Below, in pieces: positions 23,329-36,193 of a stretch of 64,000 bases of DNA. This DNA comes from Cheiracanthium punctorium (taxonomy: Eukaryota > Arthropoda > Arachnida > Araneae > Cheiracanthiidae): contig JAWZYV010019925.1 in the NCBI GenBank assembly GCA_038373885.1, positions 525,001 through 589,000 on the forward strand, read 5' to 3'. The notes under the pieces were generated by a model. The model saw nothing but the letters and a program-made list of their open reading frames with translations. It made no database searches and was not told the origin of the DNA. The position numbers and the translations under genes are program-made. Numbering within the stretch: position 1 is the stretch's first letter; each line of letters begins with the position of its first letter.

Positions 23329-24938
23329 GTACTTTTTTAACTTTATCTTTACATTTGTGTTATTTATTTCAAAATTTAGCTCAATGATTCTTGTATCAGC
23401 CCGCTGCAAACCTAACAGCAAACCAGCCAGGTCCAAAGAAACCTAAAGTAAATGGTGACAACTCAACAACAAGCTAATTTATGTTCTGAACACCTCTTTG
23501 ATGTGTTGAATGCTGCCAATGAACTTTTCTGAAAAAGTATGTGATGGGAAAAGGAGGGGGTGAAATTTAGAAAATAAGTGTTTAAATTGCATATTAATTT
23601 TTAATACAAATCTATATTCAGTAGATAATGACATTGCCAATTACTCAGATATATGTTTACTTGCACAGATTTAATTTTTCACTGTTCTTTGCAAATAAAG
23701 AAAAAAGAAGGGGGTGACCCCCAAAATCAAAATTTTTAACATAGAATGACAGTTTTCTAGTGGTGATCACAGGGATGGAAATGCAAAACAATATGGGACT
23801 GCTTTTAAGTACGGGACATAACCTTAAAATATGGGACTTTCCTGTATAATACGGGATGTTTGGTCACTTTATCTGAAAAGAACAACTTTTAGCTTCAGTG
23901 TGATACAGATCTTGATTTTATTTATTATACATTTTTTCCGTTGACATCATGTATCCGATTAACAAGATAAATATAATATTTTTGCAATACAGTAGATGCC
24001 GCTTAATGTGATCACATTGAGCCAATCTGATTTTGATGACTAAACCAATTGATTATAACAAGTAAAAAATGTAAATTTAAAAATAGTAGTGGTGTGGAGA
24101 GGATGGTGTTAGTAGAAAATATTTATTTTAACATAATGAACATGGGCAGTACTAAAGGCAAGGGAGGTCAGTATCGCGCCCCCTCCCCTATAAAAAATCA
24201 AGAAAATTCAATTTGAAAATATTTTCTACAGTGGGAAACATTTTGCCCCCCCCCTATCCAATATTACATGCTAATTTATGCCAGAGTTAATGAAATTATG
24301 ATCCGAGGTACAGAATTTTCATTTTTACGAAACAGATACGAATTTAAGCAAAATTTTCTGATAAATGCAAATAGATGTAAAATATCAAAAATTTGTGAAT
24401 AAACATGAATTTATTCAAAAATTTCTTATTTTTGTGAATAGGTGCAAAATACAGCTTTTTAAAAAAGAAAATTACATTAAATAACCTTTTAAACATCAAT
24501 TCGAGAATCAAGTAAGCTTCATATTAAAGCTGAACGTCAAATTAATCAAATTAATTAACAAATTAGAAGATTCATGTTATCCATTTGCTCACAACTTGTA
24601 AAACAAATTAAATGGCATGAAAGCAACTCTTGAGTAATAAAGTTAAGGGAATTGGATCTAAATGTTAGCACCACCTGAAAAAATTTTCAATAAACTTTCT
24701 TTGCACAAAAAATTTAAATACAACAAATGAAGCCTATTTCCACATTGGTTAATTATTTTGCCCATCTTTAGCTGCAAGTATGACCACCTGAAATTATATT
24801 TGCTCGAAAGCTTTTCAAAAACTTCTTTCTTCAGATAACTTCCTCAAAATGAGTAGCTCATTGATCAGCACACCCACTTTCTTCACCTAATATTACGTAC
24901 AATCAGTTAACAGGACTGAACATTCCAATGTTAAGGGC
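23329..24938. other. Intron sequence with single transposon ends
   Basis: An isolated hAT-like end (CAGGGATGGAAATGC at about 23769) with 'tacggga/tatggga' repeats lies here, and a pogo-like end (ACAGTAGATGCCGCTTAATG, about 23990). Neither has a visible partner. No gene recognised. Confidence 0.45.
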
Positions 24939-25113
24939 ATATTGTGAAGGGGTGGGTTTTTGACATGACAGAGGTAAAAACTATATGTTTACCGGTAAAA
25001 ACGGTCAAAAACTTACTTATTCTTTATTTTATGGTACAGCGAACAATAAATTTCTGTGTAAATTTTTCTTAGCTATTAAAGACCATAATTATAGTATTAT
25101 GAACATAATAATT

Positions 25114-25344
25114 GCCTCACCATGGCACAGTGGTTATGCCACTGAAAATGGTAGATGGCCGAAGTGTGAAGGTCCCGGGTTCGGGTCCCATTGCACGGCT
25201 GTCGATTTAACGGTCTGGAGTTTTAGTAGGTTTTCTCCAGATGTAACGTGAATACGCGTTAGAACCCCTTAGAAAGTCCTCCTACCAAGGCACACCCCCT
25301 TGGCAGATCGCCCTAGTGTAGTGTTGCCATAATCAACCACAAAC
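25114..25344 (+). mobile_element. tRNA-derived SINE, copy 2, 12-bp TSD (most complete)
   Basis: Flanked by AACATAATAATT at 25102-25113 and 25345-25356. The 231-bp unit begins 'gcctcaccatggcacagtgg', which includes an A-box-like TGGCACAGTGGTTA, and has the B-box-like GGTTCGGGTCCC about 45 bp later. The shared body and 3' end match copies 1 and 3. This is the best reference copy in the window. Confidence 0.94.
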
Positions 25345-25836
25345 AACATAATAATTATTTTATTATGCTGTTAAGTCAAAAAATAACTAAAAATTTAAAA
25401 GTTATTAAAAATTTTGATACATACCTTTAAGTTTTTGTGATGAAATTTAAAATAAGAATTTTGCTCTTATAAAATATTCTTCCTTTTTATTTAATTTTAT
25501 TTTTTAAGATACACATGGATGCCTGCATGATCTTAAGATATTTATCCAAAATTTATAATCACCCCAAATATAAACCAAATAAAGAACCGCTGCTACTTTT
25601 ATCAAACTAAAACTGTCATTTAATTAAAACATTCGCATTAATATAAACCAAAAATGTATGCAAAAGGACATTTTTAGCAACCAGAATCACTGCTTCGAAG
25701 CATGTGATAGAAAGTTTCTCAAGTTTGTTTCTTTAGTTTTCTTTCGTACAGTGAAGATTTTACAAAAAATTCTAAGGCCGGATAACTTGTATTTTACATC
25801 CTCCACTCTTCCACCCAATAAAAAAATCATCTAATC

Positions 25837-25885
25837 AGAATTTCTAGGGTGTAATATATAAGGTGTATTACACCCTAGAAATTCT
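25837..25885. repeat. Perfect short hairpin (20-bp arms, 9-nt spacer)
   Basis: The arm AGAATTTCTAGGGTGTAATA (25837-25856) and its exact reverse complement (25866-25885) are separated by TATAAGGTG. Same geometry as the hairpin at 17238-17286. Confidence 0.95.
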
Positions 25886-26289
25886 AATAAAACCATAAAC
25901 ACAGTATTCAAAATTAATAATGGAATGTGTCATAAAATAAAACATAAATGTATAAATAAAAATCATATTTATTTTACTTACAATATATAAAATTATGAAG
26001 TAATTATGTTGGGAAAATGTAAATTTCCAAGTTATATTTTTTAATATTAATCCAGTTATTTTTCGTCAAATATCTTTTATAACCTTTTTCTAAATTTATT
26101 GTTTTAAGATACAATCTTTATTTAAATTATAATTAGCTGAAATAAAATAGATATTCAATGTTACCAAAAGTTGGGGGGTTTTGACAATTTTCGACATTTT
26201 TGACAAGGAGGTTTTTGACGGGATGGTATAAACCATGGTAAAATCTGGTAAAAATTGTCATTCAAAATCTTGCCAACCCTGATATTGTG

Positions 26290-27697
26290 CGCTATTTTGA
26301 AATGACAACAATGTAGCTTTTAATTAGTGTTGGATATAAAATATAAGTATTTAGAAAGTGTTTTATAAGTAGTTTATGGGAATTTAGCAAAATTTTGTAT
26401 TTTTCTCTGTGAAATTTCTGTTTTTTATTTGCGAAAATTCCATACTTCTAATTGTAGAACTATGATTTATCTGATATAGTGAGATTGCCACAAACTTTGT
26501 CTTGAATCTCTCATCAAAATGGAACCAATTAATTTAAAAGCAAAAGGACGGATAGTATAAAATCATTAAAAACAGTTAAAAACACGTTAAAATCCGTATG
26601 GTGTTCATGAGTACATGAGTTTGTATTTCATTCTAACTAGTTTTAATGCAGCGTTCAGAGTTTTATTGCTGTTGAAAGTTTCAAATTGTTTTAAATTTTG
26701 TATGCAGTCCATTATTTTTAAATAAAGAAAAAAAAACACCTCTAGTGTAGTGTCTTTAGAAAATCCAGCACACTAACACCTACACTGTGATATTTATTAC
26801 AAACTTTGCAAATTACCAAGTAAATTTATTGATATTTGGCAGCCATTGCATTGACAAAACTAGAATCAGTGACTGTTGCTCTTTGTTGTACATCTATCAT
26901 ATCAGTTCTGAACATTCTTATAACCTTGTAAGAAGTTCACTTCAGAATACCTGAAGATATGTTGACCAACAAAGAAAAAATCTTTATAAACATTAAGGCA
27001 AATAGGTAAATCAAAAGACAATTTAATAATTAATCATTCTTTGAATTTAGGGCAGGAGAAATGATAAGTTTTCTGCATTAAAAGCAAGAGTTTTTCATAT
27101 ACTTTTATCATTTTAAACATGCTTCCTTTATAAACCAGATTTTTTGCTTAAGATAGGAAGATATAGACAGCTGAATATAGAAAAAGAACTCGCAATATTT
27201 ATTTCTAACATTAAATCTTCATTTAAAAAAACTTAGCTCTGTAACACAAGCCTTGGGAGTATCTAATAATCATTAACAATTCTAACAATTTTTGTTTGGA
27301 CGGTATTATGTCAGCATATTTTATTTTGTATTGGGTTAGAATGAATTTGGTTTTGCTTTTCCTTCATTTAATTAATCAATCAATCAATTTTTTAACTAAT
27401 ATTTCTTGATAGCATTCTTGCAACCCCCCATCCCCATCCTCCCCTTGCATTTAATATTACCTAAGAGTGCAAACCCTTCAGGTTGAGAATTGCTGCTGTA
27501 GTATATAAGCAAATTATTACCTAGCTAAAAGTCATTGAATCTATCTCGCTAAAAGTCATTACTTTGTATGAATAAAGAGACATAATATCTAGAACTCTTA
27601 TAAATGAATAATTGCAATATTATTAAAGGTTTAAAGGTATTCTTACAGATAATTTTAATAATTTTTCCACATTAAGAAATATTTCTCCTTATTGCAG
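26290..27697. other. Intron sequence, unassigned
   Basis: AT-rich, with a short (AATC)n stretch near 27370. No gene or element recognised before exon d. Confidence 0.4.
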
Positions 27698-27771
27698 CTG
27701 AAAAAACGAATGCCTGACTTTACGCCGGAAACATATTTTGACTTTGGCTCAGGTGTTGGATCAGCTATATG
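27698..27771 (+). CDS. METTL17: METTL17 exon d, SAM motif I
   Basis: Acceptor attgcag, donor gtaaac. It encodes LKKRMPDFTPETYFDFGSGV and on into GSAIW. DFGSGVG is the glycine-rich motif I of class I methyltransferases and the most diagnostic part of the gene. The last two bases (TG) start a Trp codon completed by exon e. Confidence 0.96.
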
Positions 27772-27948
27772 GTAAACTTCTGTTTTTCAAAGTTTTAGCC
27801 CTTAAAATAAACCTAATTAATGTTTGCAGTTCAGAAGAATTTTATAGAAATGTTTCTCATTCATATTACATTTGTTGTATATCTGATATGTTCAAATTAT
27901 TTTATAAATATTATGCATTTTCTAATGTGTTTTTGGATGCCATTTTAT

Positions 27949-30907
27949 CATGGTTCGGACGGTGCTTAAAATACCTTAAGAAGTACTTACTTTTCTTTTT
28001 CATGCCTTTAAAAAGTGCTTAAAAAGTACTTAATTTTTTACCCATATCCTTAAAGTTTCAGTATAGCCGCAAGGTGCTTAAAAAGAGCTTAATTTCTAGT
28101 GGTAATCGACCGTAAAATCGTCTGGCATCAAAACTTTTCGTTCCCCTTTTCCAGCCTCAAGCTGCGTTCATATTGATCGTACCGTAACGTGATGGCGTCA
28201 CCAGTTGGAGCCCCTTTTCAATAGCCGAGCGGGGTCGCCGTTTAATTTATATATTGAATAAATATATAAATATTTGAAGGGGATCTGCGTTTAATTTATA
28301 ATTAAAGGTGAAATTTTCTTAACATAGAATTGCCATGAAACTCTTGATACATTTCTTAATTACAAAAGAATTTATATTTTCCTTTGCATTATTTTTTTCG
28401 GTTTCCTCAATATCTTTTTCCTAAACGTTTTCTCTTCTTTTAGTAGGATCAGTTCTTTCTTGTTTTTTGATAATATCGGATATATAGGCTGGTAAGCTCG
28501 AAAAAATGCACGGGATAGCATTCGGTTCTAATTTATAACGCTTTCTTTTTACAGTTAAAAGTGCCCCATCTGATTTTAAAATAGCATCGTCTTTTAAAAG
28601 ATCTTCATCTTGAAAATGCTCAATACAAACATACGTATTTTTTCTTGGAATATTTTTAGTCCATTGGGCCCACTTTTCTTCGTTTTTTGGGAAAAGTGAA
28701 AACTTTTACATTTTCTCCTCTTTTGTAATTGGGTTTACTTACAGCCTGGGACGCAGCAAACGGAAGCATAATGATTGCTAGAACAAAAGAACAGAAATCA
28801 ATAAAACTAACGCAAAATACGGCAATTTTATATTTTTATGTACTCTATAGCTTAATAACTATTATCAAGTATGTCGTATTAAGAATAGAGATTGCTGACT
28901 TACCATTAGTATCCATAAAAGGCACAAAACATCTTAGTTTCTTCTACTTTTCCGTATGATTCTAATGCTTTTAACGGAGAAAAGTCCATCCTCTCTTGTG
29001 ACGTCACAACACCTCCACGCGTTCAGTACCCAGGCTCGCCTTGTAATTGTCTACTCTCCCCCTCCCTTCCCGGGGGCTCCGAGCCGAGGGCCCTCATAGG
29101 AGCCAGTCCGGGCCTGGTTGTTCTTAAAATACTGAATCTGAACCAAAACTAGTCTGTTGCGCCCGGTGCGAGTTTAACCATTCTACCCCCACTCCCCCCT
29201 AAAAAAAGTTTATCTATAAATTATTTCTGTTTTTTCGCCGTTCGGCTTTGCGCCCTGTGAAGGAGCACTGTACCGAATAAGCACTGCCTTTTATGCTATT
29301 ATTACAGAAAAAACTCAACTAAGAGTAATTGGCAAGCTCGGGAAACGCTGAGTGCTTTTAAAACAAACCCCAATGTTATAAATATCAAAAGTAATAAATG
29401 AGTAGAAATATCAAGAGTTATCACACAGCATTCAAAGCTTAAAACAAATAATTCGCTGAAACACGCTCATTACGTAATCAACAGCTGGCCGTCCGCGAAA
29501 AAAAAAATTGTTTACTTTTGACTGGAGCCTGCTCATCGGCTGGCTGTTTCGCTTTAGCAGCATGTGCTATACTGTCGGAACTTTTTGAGAATGCAATAAG
29601 TTTTTTATAAGTTATTTATTTACTTCTATAAATTTGCCTTTGTGAATATAAAAAGTGATGTTTTATATAAAATCGGACACTGATTATTTGAAAATGGAAA
29701 TTGTAAACTTCAGGGCCTCTGAGAGAAATTTTATAAAGCGGGGCGAAAATCTTCCCGGCTCCTTTCGTAACGCACAAAATTTTCGAAAAAAGAGGAGTGA
29801 CAGGATTTTTTTTCTTTCTTTCTTTTTTTTTTTTTTTTTTTGTAAAACTACTCTTTTTAATGATTTTCATATAAAATGCTAAAAGGAAAGAGAATGGGTG
29901 GGAAGTTTTTGTGATACGTTATGGTACTTTTAATTCATGTTCAAAGGTTGAAAAAAATACTAATATTTAAATGGTAGAATTAACATTTCTGCCATCTAAA
30001 TCATTCTAGAATTATGTATTAAAAATTTAATTACAGATCTATAAATGAAATTTGTAACACATTCTGAAAAATTCACGGATGCACTAGCTGAACACGGGCC
30101 TACTGTAATGCGCACGGGCCCAGGGGCGGCACCCTGCCTGCCCCCCTAATTGTAGGTCCTGGTAAGCTTCGTAAAATAGTGGTAAGAGGGGAAAAAAGGA
30201 GATATTTTTACTGCTTATGTACCGCCCTCCCGAAATACATGCGATGTTTCTTTTTTTTTTCGGAGGGGGGGGGGGGATCGCAGCTGCAGCGTTTCTGATA
30301 ATTTTCTAGTTCATTAAGCTCATTTTCATGGATGTGTCATTTCTTCCATAAATTACGGTATATGGACATACATGTTACTTGAGAGAAAAAAGGGAATTAT
30401 TTCGTATTAATTGCTTGTACATACATGTGCAAGAAATTGTGGGCTTTACAATAAGAAAATCTAAAGTTGGGTAACAACGAAAGTAATAAGGGGCTATCCA
30501 TAAATGATGTCACACTTTTTAAAAAATATTCTTTGCCCCCTGTTTGCCTTTGTCACACTTCACCATACCACCCTTGTCACATGTTATGCTGTATTACATA
30601 CACATATACTTACAGTTTAGAAAAAAAGCACTATGCTAGAAATCAAATTTTAAATTAAAAGTCTAACTTCAATTCTGCTAATTTTAATATAAATTCAAAA
30701 TTTAATTTTCTGATTTTAAATGTTTTTATTTTACGAAAATGTAAACGTATAATGTCACGCTTCTTGTTACACCCTCGTCGCAATTTCACAGCCCTCCTTT
30801 CCTCCAAGCGTGACATCATTTGTGGATAGACCCTACTTAAGAAAATTTTTGGGGTCCTTAAAAAGTGCTTATTTTTTTTTTTTGCTCTGAAAAGAGTCTG
30901 AACCATG
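27949..30907. mobile_element. hAT-like element with 5-bp TSD TTTAT
   Basis: Ends are CATGGTTCGGACGGTGCTTA and, on the other strand, CATGGTTCAGACTC. Both sides carry repeated 'aaaaagtgctta' motifs. TTTAT lies at 27944-27948 and 30908-30912. 2,959 bp. The interior (about 28130-29560) is more GC-rich than the intron, with 'gtgacgtcacaac' and C/G-rich stretches, but no transposase frame was recognised. It carries a nested MITE at 30490-30834. Confidence 0.7.
30490..30834. mobile_element. MITE with inverted ends GGGGCTATCCATAAATGATG
   Basis: The left end GGGGCTATCCATAAATGATG and right end (other strand) AGGGTCTATCCACAAATGAT both continue into 'gtcac'. About 345 bp. The interior repeats 'tgtcac' and 'gtcacg' motifs. 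No coding capacity and no clear target duplication. Confidence 0.75.
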
Positions 30908-31109
30908 TTTATTCATAAATCTATTATTTTACTTCTATTGTGTATTTCAATTTTAAATGTTGGTGTTAAAATACAAATTTTGCTGTGTTTTAGTATTTTG
31001 AAGGTAAAAAAAACTACACCATTGAAACAAACATTTAACTTTATTTGATGAAACTCACTTGCAACATTGCTGAGCAAGAGCAACTTGCCATACTGGTGAA
31101 ACTGATTTC

Positions 31110-31300
31110 TTATATACATTCAGAACAATCAGGAACAATCCAGTTTGCATATTGCAGATTGGATAGCAAAACCATGAATGATATTTTAAAGTAGATTTCT
31201 AGTCTCTGACTGAAAACTGCCAAACGGAGATTCGAACCCTCTACAGTCTCATTCCACAGTTCCATAACCCACACTCTGCCAACTAAGCTGTGGTGACTGC
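31110..31300 (-). mobile_element. Possible second tRNA-derived SINE (minus strand)
   Basis: Read on the minus strand from about 31300, 'agcttagttggcagagtg' resembles an A box and 'gggttcgaatctcc' a B box, about 60 nt apart. No acceptor stem or proper anticodon arm forms, so this is not a tRNA gene. The AT-rich sequence after it may be the SINE body. No flanking duplication was identified. Confidence 0.4.
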
Positions 31301-31328
31301 TTGTTATTTTTCTTTGTGAAGCATTACT

Positions 31329-31391
31329 GTATATATATATATATGTATATAGTATATATATATGTATATATATGTATATATATATATATTA
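31329..31391. repeat. (TA)n microsatellite
   Basis: Interrupted TA/TGTA repeats with no other feature. A similar TA-then-TG tract lies at about 34828-34857. Confidence 0.9.
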
Positions 31392-31780
31392 AGGTTGTAA
31401 TTGGATGGTTGGGTCGGGCGGAGGAAGTTTTTCTCATTATAAAAAAAAAAAAAAAAGTAATATGTTTAAAAAAATTTGGATGTGTATATGCATGCATATA
31501 CATATCTGGAGGGATTAAAAAAAAAAAAAAAAAACGGTGTTCCTATATTGTGATTATTCTGTCCTAAACATTATTTTTTCTTATTTACTAGATTAATCTT
31601 CTGTCATACAATAACTTATTATACATACTTTGTCAATAATAATAATCATTATATTTTTTAAACAATATGTTATATTTTAATTTTGCTATACTATTTATTT
31701 TATTCAATCTTTTTAATTTATTATTATCTTATAAATAAAAATGAAATTCTGTTTGTTTGTTTGTTTGTTTGTGGATTTGA

Positions 31781-32262
31781 TTCGTATACAAATCCACAAA
31801 AATGGACCTATCGGCCTGAAATTTAGTACAGATATGTAAAATAATATAGAATAACTCATAGTCCACTTTAAAACTTTGAAAGTCCACCCGTTCCCGGAAT
31901 TTAAGAGATTTTTTATGCTATTCGCGCAAAAATCTTTCCGTAATTGTAACCCCTGTAGTGAAAAAAATGTGAAATAAGGATCGTGGTTGCCATGTGTGGC
32001 GATTTTGCCGAATAAAATGTCGTTCGTATACAAATCCACAAAAATGGACCTATCGGCCTGAAATTTAGCACAGATATGTAAAATAATATAGAATAAATCG
32101 TAGTCCACTTTAAAACTTTGAAAGTCCACCCGTTCCCGGAATTTAAGAAATTTTTTATGCTATTCACGCAAAAAGCTTTCCGTAATTGTAACCCCTGTAG
32201 TGAAAAAAGTGTGAAATAAGGATCGTAGTTGCCATGTGTGGCGATTTTGCCGAATAAAATGT
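31781..32262. repeat. Tandem duplication, 2 x 242 bp
   Basis: Two nearly identical units, from 31781 and 32023. Each runs from 'ttcgtatacaaatccaca' to 'ttgccgaataaaatgt'. Only a few substitutions separate them, so the duplication is younger than most of the intron. Overlapping minus-strand frames of 84-138 codons are by-products of this repeat. Confidence 0.95.
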
Positions 32263-33139
32263 TTTAAATTCTCAAAGTAAAAATAAAAGAATAATAATGA
32301 TTTTTTTTTGTCAGTTTATATTCGTAAGGTTATTTTTTTTTTAAATTATAATATCGTGTGCATGGGAAATCAGAGCAGGAATGTAATGCTTTACACGCAA
32401 AACAATAAGAATTGAAGATTTCCGAGGCTAATAGGTAAATTATTTTAGTTTGGCGAAAAAATAAAATGGCTCAAATGCCGATTTTGTGAAAGTGAGTTCT
32501 AGCGGTTTGCACAGATTTCGGCTTGGCGCAATTTATTGAGAGCTTAAGGAAATAGATTTTTGAAAACAAGTGCAAAGGTTTTATTAAAATACAGCGTTAA
32601 ATTTTAATGATCCGTGAAGAAATAATGCAGTTATTAAGGGATTTCAATTGATCTATCTCCAGAATTCTCGCCAAATGAGTACATTGATTTAAGTTGGGGG
32701 AATTCCGCCAAATTTCAGAAAATTGAAATCTTCTCATTTAGTACATCGGAGTAATGATGAATAAAACACGTTATAGTTGATAATTTTAAAAAATTCGGCT
32801 GTATTAAGGGATTCAACTTTTCAAATAAAGGCTTGCTTTACTTTTTCGCGGTCGAACCATTTCCCATATATTATTGCTGCTAAGTCAATGCTTCGAATGA
32901 TTTCCTGAAAAAACGCTTGCAAAATGGCGTATGTTGGCACTTTGGCGAGGCTTAGATTTGAAACTGGATTTTATTTGAGACTGGGATATATAATGACACT
33001 GGTTATAGATAAAAATGAATGTTGGTATGAGTGTATGAGGTTGAAAAACTCCAGCACCGTTGAGCACCGTTGCACCATGAAATTTGGTTCACGTAAGTCT
33101 TTTATCATGGAGAAGCTTTTTATGCTATCCGTTTTCCTC

Positions 33140-34100
33140 TAACTTGCCACCAGGTGGCGCAGCAGAACGGCAAATTCTATTCCGTTTAGCCGTTTGCTAT
33201 GCGAATATCGTCCAACCGATTTCGATGAAATTTGGTACACGCGAATATTAGAACACGGATAATATTTTTCACTATCCATTTTGCTGTAACTTGCCGCTAA
33301 ATGGCGCTGAAAAGCATCAACTTCTATACCGTTCGACCGATCGGCATAAAAAATTTTATAAATACACATTTGAGCACGAAGAATATATTCTAACTGCGTT
33401 CCTTTTGATGTTACTCACCACTAGATACTGCAATGCATTATTATTTTAAGTTGCCACTATGACACTGCAATGCATTATTATTTTAAGTTGCCACTAGATG
33501 ACACTGCAGCAGGCCAAATTCTTGACCATTCAAACGGTCGCTATGAAAATCAGTATACATAGCTATTTGAACAATGAGAATATTTTGGCGTTATCCATTT
33601 TGCTATAACTCGCCACTTGACGGCGCTGTAGCAAATCATTACTTTAATTAACTACTAGATGGCCCTGCAGTGTATCACTTCTTGACTGTGCAAATGATAG
33701 TTATGAAAATTGGTATACATAGATAGTTGAACACGGTCGCTATGAAAATCAGTATACATAGCTATTTGAACAATGAGAATATTTTGGCGTTATCCATTTT
33801 GCTATAACTCGCCACTTGACGGCGCTGTTGCAAATCATTACTTTATTGAACCACTGGATGGCCTTGCAGTGTATTACTTCTTGACTGTGCAAATGATCGC
33901 TATGAAAATAGGTATACTTAGATATTTGAACACGGGGAAGAGTTTGGCGCTATCCATTTTCCTATAACTTGCCACTAGATGTCGCGTCAACACATGGACT
34001 TCAGGACTGTCCAGCCGATAGTCATGAAAATTCGTATACATCGATATCTGAATGCGTAAAATATTTTCGCCGTATCTGTTTTGCTAAAACTCGCCACTAG
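33140..34100. repeat. Degenerate tandem array inside the Helitron
   Basis: About seven to nine diverged units share 'cttgccactagatggcgct', 'cgctatgaaaat.ggtatac', 'gatatttgaacac' and 'gcgctatccattttgctat'. Two long units starting at 33541 and 33740 are nearly identical over more than 80 bp (199 bp apart). Arrays of this kind before the 3' end are usual in non-autonomous Helitrons. Confidence 0.85.
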
Positions 34101-34293
34101 ATTGCACTACGCCGCATGGCCTTCTGCACCGTACAAACGATTGCCTTGCAATTCGGTATGCATGATTATTGGACACAATATAACACGATATCCACTTTGC
34201 TATATCTGTTTATTACAATGAATAGTAATCACCACAAATCGTAATATCAAAAAGTCCATTCATTCCCGTGCGAAGAACGGGTACTTCAGCTAG

Positions 34294-34825
34294 TTCAATA
34301 TATATTTATTATATTAATATACCTGGATATTCTTAAAATATAATAATATTACCTTTTAGTATTTGGCAACTTCTATACTTTCTTCTTTCCACTTTTACAC
34401 TTTTATTTAGTGGCAACACCATTTTTCACTTTTTACAATTCTTAGCATTGGCAACACATATCAATTGTTCAAATGAAATTTCCATGTGCTCAAGGTCTGG
34501 TATGTAAAATTCTAATTTTTGTTATCTTTTTGATATCTTCTTTCCTTTATATAGTAGGGTAGGGCCCAGATGTGTGGAGTTAATAGCTCTTCTGATATGC
34601 CACACAACCGAAACTCTACTATTTGGTTTGCTGTAAATTATAATCCACTGTTTGTGGCCCCTGACGATGGTGACAGTGGTTATAATTTCCGTTCCATTAT
34701 ATTATCACAATTATTCTTGCACTTTTTTGGCTTCAAAATCTGGTTTCTAATTCTTGCTAATAGCTGTTATATTTTTATGCGAGATATGTCTTATTTGTAG
34801 TATGTTTCGTGTTTTACTTGTTAGT

Positions 34826-34857
<32 letters not shown>

Positions 34858-36098
34858 CATTTATACAGTAAACACTGGTATTGAAGTGAAATTAATGTTA
34901 GAATATTTAGTTAATCTGGGCTAAAGTTTTGTGATTTCAGAAAATTCAAAATAAATTTTAACAATTTCCCCCCCCCCCCTTCTGTATGCCATATTTTCTG
35001 GTTTTAAATAAAAATTCAGTCTGTTTATTGTTAGAAACACATAATATTTTTTATGCAACAAATACAGGCTTTCATTTATTTCCCATAATTCCAGTGTAAA
35101 AAAAAAAAAAAAAAAGTCTTTGAGAGCAATTACTCATTTGGATTGCATCCCAGTGCATTCAGAGTGATCTGGATATTTTTCAATCGAAAGCTAGAGATGT
35201 GTCTTTCCTGCCATAATACTTGTTAGCATGCCTTTCAATTGTTCTCAGGAAAAGTGCAATATTTCCATACACCTGATTGGTCAGTCAGTGCTTTTCAGCC
35301 AACCTTGGCAAGACTGGTTTTGTTCTTAATCATGTAACACATAACATTTTTAAAACACTCCAGCCCTTATTATCTCTTACAGACTGGCACATTCTCTTTT
35401 ATTCACATCCCCCAACATACAGATATTTCACCTGTTAATATTCAACTACATCAATATCTTCCTAATTTTAACTCTATAACCAACAGCAGAATCCTTAATT
35501 GTTGGAAATAAATGTATGTTGTTTCTGAAAGATTTTAGAGTTTCTTATTGTGTGTAAGTTTCATCTCTATTCTACCCAGCTTTTAAATGTGGGTATAATT
35601 GATGCTACAAGTTCCAGTTGAGAATGTCTATACTATTCTTACTTTCTTTTGAAGAAAAATTTAGCAAAATAGTTTGCATTCTTCAGATTTAGTCCATTGA
35701 AAGAGATCACACTTCAAACCTGAGTTTCTCTTTAAGAAAAATCAACACAATAGTCATGATGTATGCACATTATAAATAATTAACATCTCTGTGTTCTTCA
35801 CTAACGTTACAAACATATATATATATATAATTAATTCATAATAAATGCACACATATTTGTACACTTATAACTGATATTTTGGACTATTTTAACTTACCAT
35901 TCTTTTATGTCTCTTTTATGAAATACATTGTGTACTTGAATATTAGGATTTAAAGCAAGAGGTGTTTTTTCTATTGTTATCAAGCAGCAAAAATTTTCAC
36001 CAGTCTTAGGAAATGTAAAATTGTTTATGCATTGTTGGATGCTATCTATGCTATTCAAATAAACGATTTACAACCCTTGATTGTAACTAATTCTTTAG
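34294..36098. other. Intron sequence, unassigned
   Basis: AT-rich, with a C run at 34969-34978, a poly(A) run near 35099-35116 and (TA)n near 35815-35828. The poly(A) could mark an old retro-insertion, but no body was recognised. Confidence 0.4.
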
Positions 36099-36193
36099 GG
36101 CTGCCAATTCAGTATGGCCAAATTCTATCCAAGAATATTTTTGTGTGGACACATCTTCAGATATGAATGAATTAAGCCAAAGTATTTTAACTG
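36099..36193 (+). CDS. METTL17: METTL17 exon e
   Basis: Acceptor ctttag, donor gtatgt. 31 codons starting AANSVWPNSIQEYFCVDTSS; the human protein has [20 protein letters not shown] here. It contains the acidic D (CVD) at the end of strand beta2 that in class I methyltransferases contacts the SAM ribose. The previous intron is 8.3 kb with a hAT-like element and a Helitron. Confidence 0.95.

Larger units (their letters stand above)
24947..26281. mobile_element. hAT-like MITE, 8-bp TSD ATATTGTG, with SINE inside
   Basis: ATATTGTG flanks the element at 24939-24946 and 26282-26289. The left end is AAGGGGTGGGTTTTTGACAT and the right end (other strand) CAGGGTTGGCAAGATTTTGA. Subterminal 'accggtaaaaac' and 'ggtaaaatctgg' motifs link it to the MITE at 16052-16518. 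A SINE and a short perfect hairpin sit in its interior. No transposase. Confidence 0.85.
31727..34293 (+). mobile_element. Non-autonomous Helitron
   Basis: The 5' end is TCTTATAAATAAAAATGAAA followed by a GTTT run, a start common to arthropod Helitrons. The 3' end is CTAG at 34290-34293, preceded by a short hairpin CCCGTgcgaagaACGGG (34265-34281). The insertion lies between A (31726) and T (34294), as Helitrons require, without target duplication. It carries a 242-bp tandem duplication at the 5' side and a degenerate repeat array at the 3' side. No Rep/helicase frame was seen, so it depends on other copies to move. Confidence 0.92.

Noticed and set aside
23769..23880. hAT-like element starting CAGGGATGGAAATGC
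   Set aside because: Only one end is visible; no partner or TSD was found, so it is not listed as an element.
31200..31300. tRNA gene on the minus strand
   Set aside because: A- and B-box-like sequences exist but acceptor, T and anticodon stems do not pair; at best a SINE head.
31713..32167. Minus-strand frames of 138 and 84 codons
   Set aside because: They lie in the Helitron's 242-bp tandem duplication and repeat themselves; they are by-products of repeat DNA without a recognised domain.
33140..34100. Regularly spaced repeats resembling a CRISPR array
   Set aside because: Units are diverged, spacing varies, and they sit inside a eukaryotic Helitron; there is no uniform repeat-spacer pattern or cas gene.
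34570..34800. 76-codon ORF beginning MCGVNSSSDMPHNRNSTIWF
   Set aside because: No family resemblance, no splice or transcript signals noticed, and length is within chance for this window.
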